Assembly (NCBI GenBank): GCA_019636245.1 | Contig: JAHBXX010000024.1 | Span: 1 to 64,000 of the forward strand | DNA from: Planctomycetota bacterium | Lineage (GTDB): Bacteria; Planctomycetota; UBA1135; UBA2386 | Direction: 5' to 3' | DNA: 64,000 nt | Shown: positions 9,428 through 16,466 of the stretch, piece by piece | Position numbering within the stretch: position 1 is the stretch's first letter | How the letters are laid out: the number at the start of each line of letters is the position of its first letter | Notes under the pieces: generated by a model | Seen by the model: the letters and a program-made list of their open reading frames with translations, nothing else | What the model was told of the DNA's origin: nothing | The model's database searches: none | Made by a program: the position numbers and the translations under genes

Positions 9428-9430
9428 CGC

Positions 9431-10801
9431 ATGAGCCTCGAAGCACGCCTCGGCCAACGCCAGGAACAGCGTCTCGCGCTGCTGCCGCAGATGCTGCAGT
9501 CGATCGAGGTGCTGCAGCTCGCGACCGCCGACCTGCTGCAGTTCCTCGAACAGGAGGCCCAGCAGAACGAGACGCTCGAGCTGCAGCCGCCGGCGGCGGT
9601 CGAGCCGGAGGCCGTGCCGGAACGCGAACGCGAGGACTCGGGCTGGGAGGAGTGGCGCCGGGGGCCGGTCGGCGACGACGGCGACGCCCGGCAGGCGCTG
9701 TTCGACAACCTGCCCGCCTCCGGCGACTCGCTGGTCGGGTTCGTGCGCCAGCAGCTCGCGTTCCGCGGCGTGCCGGACCTGCTGGCCGACGCCGTCGTGC
9801 AGATCGCGCAGCGCCTCGACGACCGCGGCCTGCTGCCGTTCGCGCTGGCCGACGTGGCGGCGGAACTCGGCGCGCCGCTGGACCTGATCGAGCAGGCGCA
9901 CGCGCTGCTGTGCACGCTCGAGCCGCGTGGCATCGGCGCCCGCGATCCGATCGAGGCGATGCTGCTGCAGGCCGCCGGGGACCCGGATCTGCCGCGCATC
10001 GAACGCCTGCTGCGCGAACACCTCGATGCCCTCGGGCGCAACAAGCTGCCCGAGGTGGCGCGGGCGATGCAGGTGTCGGTGGACGAACTGGCGGACCTGC
10101 TCGCGCGCATGCGCGAACTCGATCCGCGACCGGGCGCCGCCTTCCGCGACACGGCGGCCGCACCGCTGCGGGCCGACGCGTTCGCCTGGCTGCGGGACGG
10201 CGTCGTGCAGGTGGCGCTCGACGAGGCCGCGGTGCCGGAGCTGGCCGTCAACAGCGACTACGCGGCGATGGCCAGCGATCGCGGCACCGCGCGGGAGGTT
10301 CGCGACTACCTGCGGCCGAAGCTGCGCTCCGCACGGGACCTGATCGAGGCCGTGCAGCAGCGGCAGGAGACGCTGCTGCGCGTGGTGCGCGCGGTGCTGC
10401 AGGAGCAGCCGGAGTTCCTCGCCCGCGGGCGCAGCGGCATCCGGCCGCTGCGCATGAGCGAGATCGCCGACCGCCTCGGCCTGCACACGTCGACCGTGAG
10501 CCGCGCGATCGCCGGCAAGCACGTGCAGACCGATCGCGGCGTGTTCCGGTTGCGCGATTTCTTCGACGGCGGCCGCATCGATGCGGTCCCCGCCGCCGGG
10601 CAGGGACGCATGGCGGTCGCGCAGCAGATCGCCGACCTGGTCGCCGCCGAGGACAAGCGCGCGCCGCTCAGCGACGACGACCTCGTCGCGGCCCTGCAGC
10701 GCCGCGGCGTGCAGGCGGCACGGCGCACGGTGACGAAGTACCGCCGGGATCTCGGCATTCCGTCGAGCTACCGGCGACGAAGGTTCGGAGACCAGCCATG
10801 A
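9431..10801 (+). CDS. rpoN: RNA polymerase sigma-54 factor
   Basis: A 456-residue sigma-54. Region I is the Gln/Leu-rich activator-contact segment (LALLPQMLQSIEVLQLATADLL) at residues 16-50. A short acidic linker and the core-binding domain follow. The helix-turn-helix (MSEIADRLGLHTSTVSRAIAGKHVQT) is near residue 342. The C-terminal RpoN box that reads the -24 element is ARRTVTKYRRDLGIPSS. Sigma-54 needs an AAA+ activator, and one is encoded at 34685. I found no convincing -24/-12 promoter inside the window. The stop overlaps the ATG of the next gene (ATGA). Confidence 0.96.
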   Translation: MSLEARLGQRQEQRLALLPQMLQSIEVLQLATADLLQFLEQEAQQNETLELQPPAAVEPEAVPEREREDSGWEEWRRGPVGDDGDARQALFDNLPASGDSLVGFVRQQLAFRGVPDLLADAVVQIAQRLDDRGLLPFALADVAAELGAPLDLIEQAHALLCTLEPRGIGARDPIEAMLLQAAGDPDLPRIERLLREHLDALGRNKLPEVARAMQVSVDELADLLARMRELDPRPGAAFRDTAAAPLRADAFAWLRDGVVQVALDEAAVPELAVNSDYAAMASDRGTAREVRDYLRPKLRSARDLIEAVQQRQETLLRVVRAVLQEQPEFLARGRSGIRPLRMSEIADRLGLHTSTVSRAIAGKHVQTDRGVFRLRDFFDGGRIDAVPAAGQGRMAVAQQIADLVAAEDKRAPLSDDDLVAALQRRGVQAARRTVTKYRRDLGIPSSYRRRRFGDQP

Positions 10802-11407
10802 CCGGTTACGACCCGTTCTCCTACGGCCAGGTGCGCATGGGCGGCGGCGATCCCGCCGCCGCGGATGCCCCCGACGAGCTGCTGTTCGCGAAGCCGGCGA
10901 ACGGTCCCGCCCCGGACGAGTGCTGGGCCGGGCCGGCGGAGTTCCGCGACGGGCCGGCCGCGGACGCCGACGGCGAGTTCGGCGATCTGCTGGCGCCGCC
11001 GCCGCCGCGGCCGGTGCCGGCGCCCGAGCCGGCGCCCGCGCCGCACAAGGCCCGCCCGGCGGCGGTGCCGCGCCCGGCGATGCCGGCGACGGGCATGCCG
11101 TTGGCCGACAAGATGGCCGCCGGTCGCATCGGCCCGGCTGCCGGGTGGCGCGGCGGCGCCGGCGGGCGGCCTGCCCGCCAGCGGCGCGCCGGCGCCGGCG
11201 CCGGCGCCCATGCGGCGACCACTGCGCCCCGAGGCTTCGGCGACCATGCGGATCGCCGGCCTCGTCGTGCCGCCGTCCGTCTTCGTCGCCGGCGGCACGG
11301 CGGCGGCGTGGTTGTGGGCCTTCGAGCAGAACCACGTGCTCGGTGGCATCGTCGCCGGTCTCTCGGTCATCGCCGCGGCGTTCGCCTGGGTGTTCCTGCG
11401 CCGCTGA
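10798..11407 (+). pseudogene. Pro/Ala-rich protein with C-terminal membrane helices, apparently frameshifted
   Basis: The ATG at 10798 overlaps the rpoN stop and opens an acidic, Pro-rich segment (DPFSYGQVRMGGGDPAAADA) that looks coding to about 11120. Beyond that, the same frame turns Arg-rich. The plausible protein continues in the next frame: Ala/Pro-rich linker, then two hydrophobic stretches (IAGLVVPPSVFVAGG and VLGGIVAGLSVIAAAFAW) ending at the TGA at 11405-11407. Removing one base between about 11120 and 11150 would fuse them. It could be a true frameshift mutation, a sequencing error in a GC run, programmed shifting, or two genes (a 53-residue membrane protein could start at ATG 11246). 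Function unknown. Confidence 0.5.
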
Positions 11408-11423
11408 TCGTCAGGCCGCGCTG

Positions 11424-11429
11424 CATTAT
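11424..11429 (+). promoter_or_regulatory. -10-like box CATTAT before truA
   Basis: CATTAT ends 9 nt before the GTG start at 11439; an overlapping TATCGT at 11427-11432 is an alternative. Either leaves almost no 5' leader. Confidence 0.4.
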
Positions 11430-11438
11430 CGTGCGGCC

Positions 11439-12248
11439 GTGCCGACCTACCTGCTGACGATCGCCTACGACGGCACGTGCTTCCACGGCTGGCAGCGCCA
11501 GGCCGGCTTCCGCAGCGTGCAGGAGGAACTCGAGAACGCCTTCGCGGCGATCGGCTGCGGCACGCCGCACGTCGAGGGCGCCGGGCGGACGGACGCCGGC
11601 GTGCACGCGATGGGGCAGGCGGCGCACGTCGAACTCGAGCGGGCGTTCCCCCTGGACCGCCTGCCGCTGGCGCTGAACGCGAACCTGCCCGCCGACGTCG
11701 CCGTGCAGGCGGCGCGGCTGGCGCCGCCGGGCTTCCACGCCAGGTTCCATGCCCGCGGCAAGCGCTACGCCTACCGCTGCCTCACGAGTCCCGTGCGGCC
11801 GGCGATCGGTCGCAGCCTCTACCACTGGGTGCGCCGGCCCGTGGACCTCGCGGCGATGCGGCAGGCCGCGGCGTGCCTGCGCGGGCGCCACGACTTCGCG
11901 GCGTTCGCGACCAACCCGGGCTACCCGCGCCGGCGCGGCACCGTGCGCACCCTGCACCACGTGCACCTGCTGCACCGACCGGGCGGGTTCGACTTCGTCG
12001 TGCAGGGCTCGGGCTTCCTCTACAACATGGTGCGCAACCTGGTCGGTTCCCTGCTCGAGATCGGCTACGGCAACCGGCCGGTCGAATGGCTGGAGCAGGT
12101 CCTGCGCGGCCGCGACCGCCGGGCGGCGGGCGCCACGGCGCCGGCGGCGGGGCTCTACCTGGTCGGGGTGTTGTACGCCGCCGACCTGCGTCCGGCCGGG
12201 GTCGAGCCGGGAACCGGGGCCGAGGACGCGGCCGGGCTGGCACAATAG
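11439..12248 (+). CDS. truA: tRNA pseudouridine synthase A
   Basis: A 269-residue TruA, which converts U38-U40 of the tRNA anticodon arm to pseudouridine. The catalytic Asp is residue 52 in GRTDAGVHA. Also present are YDGTCFHGWQRQ at the N-terminus, FHARFHARGKRYAYR, the RHDFAAF strand and QGSGFLYNMVRNLVGSLLEIG near the C-terminus. The GTG start gives VPTYLLTIAYDG, a normal N-terminus. The C-terminal 20 residues are an Ala/Gly tail. Confidence 0.96.
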   Translation: MPTYLLTIAYDGTCFHGWQRQAGFRSVQEELENAFAAIGCGTPHVEGAGRTDAGVHAMGQAAHVELERAFPLDRLPLALNANLPADVAVQAARLAPPGFHARFHARGKRYAYRCLTSPVRPAIGRSLYHWVRRPVDLAAMRQAAACLRGRHDFAAFATNPGYPRRRGTVRTLHHVHLLHRPGGFDFVVQGSGFLYNMVRNLVGSLLEIGYGNRPVEWLEQVLRGRDRRAAGATAPAAGLYLVGVLYAADLRPAGVEPGTGAEDAAGLAQ

Positions 12249-12301
12249 TGTCGGTCGTGGTGCGTTCTCCCGCGCCCGTGTCCCTTCCCACGAGAACCCC
12301 G

Positions 12302-14071
12302 ATGCTCGCCCGCCCCCTCGCCGTGCTCGCCCTCGGCGGCAGCCTGTTCGCCCAGACCGGGTCTGCCACCCCGCGCCCGCTCCCCGAACTGCTGCCGGCC
12401 TCGACCCATGTCCTGCTGCAGTTCGGCGGCCTCGCCGCCTGTACGGCCGGTGCCCACGAGCTGCCGCTGGCCGCGCTGCTGCGCGACGTCCTCGGCCGGC
12501 TGCCCGACGACGCGCGCCGCGAGCGCCTCGAAGGACCGCTCGACGGAGCGGCCAGGGGCGCGCGGCGAGCGCTGCAGCGGCTCGGCCTCGATGCCGCCGA
12601 CCTGCGGGCGGTCCTGCAACGCCCGGCGGCGGTGGCGGTCGGCCGCCCGACCCTCGAGGGCATGGGGCCATCCGTGTGCCTGGCGATCGACCTCGGCGAC
12701 GCCGAGGCGGCGCTGCGGCGATGCCTCGCGGCGGGGCGCACGGTGCTGCGCCAGCACGGGGTCACGCCGGGCGAGCCGCTGCGGCTCGCCGGGACCGAGT
12801 TCGAATCGCTGCAGCTGCCCGGCGGGCCGCCGCTCTGGCTCGGGATCGCCGGCGGCGTCTTCGTCGCCAGCAACAGCCGCGGCTACCTGCACGAGCTCGG
12901 CGCCGTGGTCGCGGGCGGGGCGCCGTCGCTGGCCGCGGCCCTCGCCGCCGGTGCGGCGGCGATGCCGGCGGTCGCGCCACTCGGCTCGTTGTTCGTCGAT
13001 GGCCAGCCGCTGGTGGCCGCCTGCGCTCCCCTGCTGCCCTACGAGGCCCAGGCGCTCGCCGATGCGCTCGGCTTCGGCGCCCCGCGCTCGCTGCACGCCG
13101 TCGTCGCTCCGGGCGCGGATGCGCTGCGGGTCGCCGTCGGCGGCCGGGCCAGCGGCCTCGCCAAGGTCCTGCTGGCGGCGCCGGCGCCGCTCGACTTCGC
13201 GCGCGCCTGTTCGCCGAACACGGTCGTCTTCGGCGCCGGCAGCATCGACCTCGCCGGGGCCCTGGACGCGTGGCAGGCGCTGGCCGCGGTGCTGCCCGCC
13301 GCCGTGCGCGCCGAAGCCGGCCGCGAGGCGGCCCGGGCGATGGCGCGGCTGGTGCGCCGGGCCGGCGCGACACCGGCGGGAGCCGCGGCCCTGGTCCGCG
13401 CGCTGGCGCCGCAGGTGGCGTTCGCGCTGTCGCTCGAGCGCGGGGCGGTGCCGCGGCCCGAACTGCTGCTGCGCCTGTCGGTGCGCGACGCCGACGTGGT
13501 CGCTGCGGCGCTGCAGCGGCTGGAGGCGGCGGCCGGCGGCGATGGCGTCGAGTGGCGATCGCGCCAGGCCGGCGGGCACACGATCCGCTTCTGCAACCTG
13601 CGCCTCGGCGGCGACGGTCCGCAGGTCGCGCCGAGCTACCTGCTGCGGCCCGACGGGCTGTGGTTGGCGGCGGACCCCGGCACGCTGGTGCGGGCCCTGC
13701 GCCGCACCGACGACGGCGAACCGGGCCTCGCCGCCGAGGCGGACTTCGCGGCGGCGACCGGCCTCGCCGGCGGGGCCAGCGGCATGCTGCACCTGCGCTG
13801 GTCGCGCGCGGCGGAGCTCGGCTGGCGGGCGGTCGAGACCTGGGGCTACCCGCAGCTGGATGCGCAGCGCGACCAGCTCGGCTTCGGCCGCGAGGTCCTG
13901 CCCGATGCCGACGAAGTCGCGGCTGCGGTCGGGGCCGAGACGATCTGCTACCGGATCGACGACGACGGCCTGACCCTGCGCCACCACGGCGCGCTGGCCC
14001 TCGGATCCATGCTGGCCGCGCTGGGCGTGCTGGCCGACGAGATGCTGGCGCGCGCCGCGACCGGCCGCTGA
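12302..14071 (+). CDS. Exported protein of unknown function, 589 aa
   Basis: The ATG at 12302 gives the signal peptide MLARPLAVLALGGSLFA|Q. The rest is soluble and Ala/Leu-rich, with repeated alpha/beta units: a SVCLAIDLGDAEAALRRCL segment, then PLWLGIAGGVFVASNSRGYL, and later SYLLRPDGLWLAADPGTLVRAL. The pattern of a value, a check and a display-like strand resembles DUF3352-type proteins and the exported protein at 41005, which looks paralogous in layout. A TAGTGT box at 12246-12251 overlaps the truA stop codon. The gene ends exactly where the convergent methyltransferase ends: the two stop codons form TGATCA. I do not recognise a function. Confidence 0.75.
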   Translation: MLARPLAVLALGGSLFAQTGSATPRPLPELLPASTHVLLQFGGLAACTAGAHELPLAALLRDVLGRLPDDARRERLEGPLDGAARGARRALQRLGLDAADLRAVLQRPAAVAVGRPTLEGMGPSVCLAIDLGDAEAALRRCLAAGRTVLRQHGVTPGEPLRLAGTEFESLQLPGGPPLWLGIAGGVFVASNSRGYLHELGAVVAGGAPSLAAALAAGAAAMPAVAPLGSLFVDGQPLVAACAPLLPYEAQALADALGFGAPRSLHAVVAPGADALRVAVGGRASGLAKVLLAAPAPLDFARACSPNTVVFGAGSIDLAGALDAWQALAAVLPAAVRAEAGREAARAMARLVRRAGATPAGAAALVRALAPQVAFALSLERGAVPRPELLLRLSVRDADVVAAALQRLEAAAGGDGVEWRSRQAGGHTIRFCNLRLGGDGPQVAPSYLLRPDGLWLAADPGTLVRALRRTDDGEPGLAAEADFAAATGLAGGASGMLHLRWSRAAELGWRAVETWGYPQLDAQRDQLGFGREVLPDADEVAAAVGAETICYRIDDDGLTLRHHGALALGSMLAALGVLADEMLARAATGR

Positions 14072-15079
14072 TCACGCCGTCGCCAGCACCATCTTCAAGG
14101 GCGGGCGGCCGTCGAACGACGGGAAGTCCGCGTCGACCGGCACGGCGGTGAGCGAGCGCAGCGGTCGCCCGGCCTTCGCCGCGCTGCGCGCGAGCGTGTC
14201 GTGCCAGGCCGCGGCGTCGACCTCGGGCACGTGGTTGGTCGCCAGCACGGCGCCGCCCGGGGCCAGCGCCAACAGGGCCGGCTTCCACAGCGAGGGATAG
14301 TCGCGCACCACGTCGACGGCGCCGAAGCGGCTCTTCGCGAACCGCGGCGGATCGAGCACGATCAGGTCGAAGCGCCGCGGCGCGAGGGGCACGAACGGCA
14401 CCCGCCGGCCGCGTCGCTGCACCGGCTGGCCGGCGAGCTGGCGCAGCACCGGCAGGCAGTCGGCCTGCAGGGTCGTGCAGCGCGTCGCATCGAGACCGTT
14501 GCGGGCGATGTTGCGAGCGCCGACCTCGAGCGCGCTGCGGGCGAAGTCGACGTTCTGCACCTCGGTGGCCCCTGCCGCCGCGGCGGCGATGCCGACGCCG
14601 CACGTGTAGGCGAACAGGTTCAGCACCGAGCGGCCGCGCGCGAGGTCGCGCACCGCCCGGCGCCCCGCGCGCAGGTCGAGGAACAGCCAGGGATCCCGGC
14701 CGCGGTGCCGGGCGCTGACCAGGAAGCGCACCCCGGCCTCGCGGCACTCGTGCTCGGCGAGCGCGGTGGGGCTCGGTTCGTGCGGCACCCAGTCGACCGG
14801 CGGCGCCGCGCCGCGGTGGTTGTGCACGATCTCCAGGTCGAGCCGCAGCGCCGCCCGCGCGGCGTCGCCCAGGGCCGACACCGACGCGGCTGGCAGGGGC
14901 GCGCGGAACGTCTGCAGCAGCAGCAGCGGGCCGTAGCGGTCGAGGGTGATCCCGGCCGCGCCCTCGGCGACGCCGTGCAGCAGGCGGTAGCAGTCGGTGC
15001 CTTCGCCGTGCAGCCTGGCCAGCAGGTCGGCGCGCCGTTCGAGGGCGCCGCGCAGGAGATCGACCAGCGGATCCGCCAT
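14072..15079 (-). CDS. Class I SAM-dependent rRNA methyltransferase (RlmI/RlmK type)
   Basis: A 335-residue methyltransferase. The N-terminal part has the RlmI-like substrate region (TDCYRLLHGVAEGAAGITLDRYG). SAM-binding motif I is VLNLFAYTCGVGIAAAAAGA near residue 165, followed by the acidic VQNVDFA and the catalytic-region motif DLIVLDPPRFAK near residue 245. These are hallmarks of the 5-methylcytosine/guanine-N2 23S rRNA methyltransferase group, without telling which base. The start MADPLVDLL at 15079 fits a TTGCGG-N17-CATCAT promoter placed 11 nt upstream. It abuts the convergent exported gene with no spacer. Confidence 0.85.
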   Translation of the reverse strand: MADPLVDLLRGALERRADLLARLHGEGTDCYRLLHGVAEGAAGITLDRYGPLLLLQTFRAPLPAASVSALGDAARAALRLDLEIVHNHRGAAPPVDWVPHEPSPTALAEHECREAGVRFLVSARHRGRDPWLFLDLRAGRRAVRDLARGRSVLNLFAYTCGVGIAAAAAGATEVQNVDFARSALEVGARNIARNGLDATRCTTLQADCLPVLRQLAGQPVQRRGRRVPFVPLAPRRFDLIVLDPPRFAKSRFGAVDVVRDYPSLWKPALLALAPGGAVLATNHVPEVDAAAWHDTLARSAAKAGRPLRSLTAVPVDADFPSFDGRPPLKMVLATA

Positions 15080-15090
15080 CGGCGGGGCCG

Positions 15091-15119
15091 ATGATGGCCG
15101 CCGGTGGACCGCGCCGCAA
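15091..15119 (-). promoter_or_regulatory. Promoter TTGCGG-N17-CATCAT for the rRNA methyltransferase
   Basis: Read on the minus strand, TTGCGG (15119-15114) and CATCAT (15096-15091) are separated by 17 bp, and the -10 ends 11 nt before the ATG. Confidence 0.6.
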
Positions 15120-15208
15120 ACGGTCAGGGCGCAGCCGGGGCGCGCGAAGCGCAGGGAATCGGCCACCGCGGGCTTGTGCCGGCGCCCCGGCGCAGTACGG
15201 CAGAGGCC

Positions 15209-15436
15209 ATGTCCCATGCCCACGACCTCGGCGCCCTGCGCAAGGCCCTGCGGGGGCGGCTCGAAGCCGCCGCCGACGTGACGCTGGCGCCGGGCGAACT
15301 GCGGCTCCTGCTCGACGAAGTCGGCCGCCTGCAGCAGAGCAACGACCGGCTGCGGCGGCAGAACCGCCGGCTGCGGCTCAAGCTGCAGCGGGCCGGCCTG
15401 ACCGACGACGCGGCGGCGGCCGACGACGCGGTTTGA
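15209..15436 (+). CDS. Small coiled-coil protein, 75 aa
   Basis: The ATG at 15209 opens 75 codons of coding-like sequence: MSHAHDLGALRKALRGRLEA, then a heptad-rich segment (LRLLLDEVGRLQQSNDRLRR) ending in RLRLKLQRAGL and a short acidic tail. The Leu/Arg heptads with an Asn core residue suggest a dimeric coiled coil, perhaps nucleic-acid binding given the Arg content. A longer frame upstream to 15104 looks non-coding. No family recognised. Confidence 0.5.
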   Translation: MSHAHDLGALRKALRGRLEAAADVTLAPGELRLLLDEVGRLQQSNDRLRRQNRRLRLKLQRAGLTDDAAAADDAV

Positions 15437-15502
15437 CGGTGGGCGGTCGGCGGCGCCGGCGACTGTCCACGGCCGCGGTCTGGCGGCCGGCGTGGACGGC
15501 GT

Positions 15503-15508
15503 TATCCT
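15503..15508 (+). promoter_or_regulatory. -10-like box TATCCT
   Basis: TATCCT with a weak CTGGCG 17 bp upstream lies 37 nt before the ATG at 15546, which also has a GCGGAGG ribosome-binding site. Confidence 0.45.
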
Positions 15509-15545
15509 GCGCCTCTCGCCACATCGCGACCTTCGCGGAGGTGCC

Positions 15546-16427
15546 ATGCCGATCGTACGCCGTCTGCTCGCCGTGCTCTGGACTGTCGCGGTGTTCGTCC
15601 TGCCTGCCGGCCTGCCGGCGCAGGACATCCGCTACGTGCACCCGGAGAAGTACGAGCGAGCCACCAAGGCCGACGACCATGGTCTGCTGCAGTGGGCGGA
15701 GCACGCGCCGCCCAAGTGCACGACCTGCTCGGGCACCGGCAAGACGAAGTGCTCGACGTGCGAACGGTTCTTCGACGACGCCAAGGTCTGCATCGAATGC
15801 AAGCGCACCAAGGAGGCCGTCTGCCGCGCTTGCGCCGGCCTCGGCCACTTCGCCGATCCACTCGAGAAGGCGCTGTGCCCAGGCTGCCAGGGGGCCGGGT
15901 TCCTGCTCTGCCACCTCTGCAATGGCGGCGGCCGCATCCGCGGCGAGGACGGCGATCGCTGGAGCAGCTGCCCGGTGTGCCGCGGCGACGGCGGCTGGAA
16001 GTGCGGCGGCTGCAACGGCAACCGGCTGGTCGAGGTGGCGCAGGTCAAGCCCTCGCTGCGCGACGCCCAGGCCGCGGCGCTGCAGAAGGCGCTGACGACC
16101 ACGGACGAGGCGCTCGAGGGACTGGCGAAGTTCGCGCCGGCGAACCTGCCGGCCCGCAAGGCGGTCAAGGAACTGGTCAAGCAGCTGCAGATCGCGCAGC
16201 AGGTCTATCCGCCGCTGAAGAGGCTCCAGAAGCCGTTCGAGGACGCCATGAACAAGACCGCCGGCGGCGCCCAGTACCAGGGCCAGGCGGAGCGCGAGGG
16301 CGCGTTGCTCGGCGGCGTCAAGGGCAGCGCCGAGTACTACCTCAAGCACCAGCGGCGCATGCTCGAACTGGCCCTGAAGCGGGCCGAGGCGAACGCCAAG
16401 GTGCTCGAGGAGAACAAGGGCAAGTGA
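15546..16427 (+). CDS. Exported DnaJ-type zinc-finger protein without a J domain
   Basis: A 293-residue protein with a signal peptide ending PAGLPA|Q. Residues about 55-165 carry a run of CxxC pairs: CTTCSGTG, CSTC, CIEC, CRACAGLG, CPGCQGAG, CHLCNGGG, CPVCRGDG and CGGC. Several match the CxxCxGxG repeat of the DnaJ zinc domain. There is no HPD-containing J domain. The C-terminal 130 residues are helical and Lys/Glu/Ala-rich, likely coiled coil. In DnaJ this zinc domain binds unfolded protein and has thiol-redox activity; export suggests a periplasmic counterpart, which is inference. Start chosen from the signal peptide and a GCGGAGG site 5 nt upstream. Confidence 0.85.
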   Translation: MPIVRRLLAVLWTVAVFVLPAGLPAQDIRYVHPEKYERATKADDHGLLQWAEHAPPKCTTCSGTGKTKCSTCERFFDDAKVCIECKRTKEAVCRACAGLGHFADPLEKALCPGCQGAGFLLCHLCNGGGRIRGEDGDRWSSCPVCRGDGGWKCGGCNGNRLVEVAQVKPSLRDAQAAALQKALTTTDEALEGLAKFAPANLPARKAVKELVKQLQIAQQVYPPLKRLQKPFEDAMNKTAGGAQYQGQAEREGALLGGVKGSAEYYLKHQRRMLELALKRAEANAKVLEENKGK

Positions 16428-16453
16428 CCCTGCCGGCGCCGCGGCGGCGGCGC

Positions 16454-16459
16454 TAACCT
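16454..16459 (+). promoter_or_regulatory. -10-like box TAACCT before the HtrA-like gene
   Basis: TAACCT ends 7 nt before the ATG at 16467, with TGCCGG 17 bp upstream. The transcript would be effectively leaderless. Confidence 0.5.
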
Positions 16460-16466
16460 GCCACGC

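Noticed and set aside
14201-15094. Plus-strand frame opposite the rRNA methyltransferase
   Set aside because: No family motif; the minus strand carries clear SAM-binding and DPPRF motifs.
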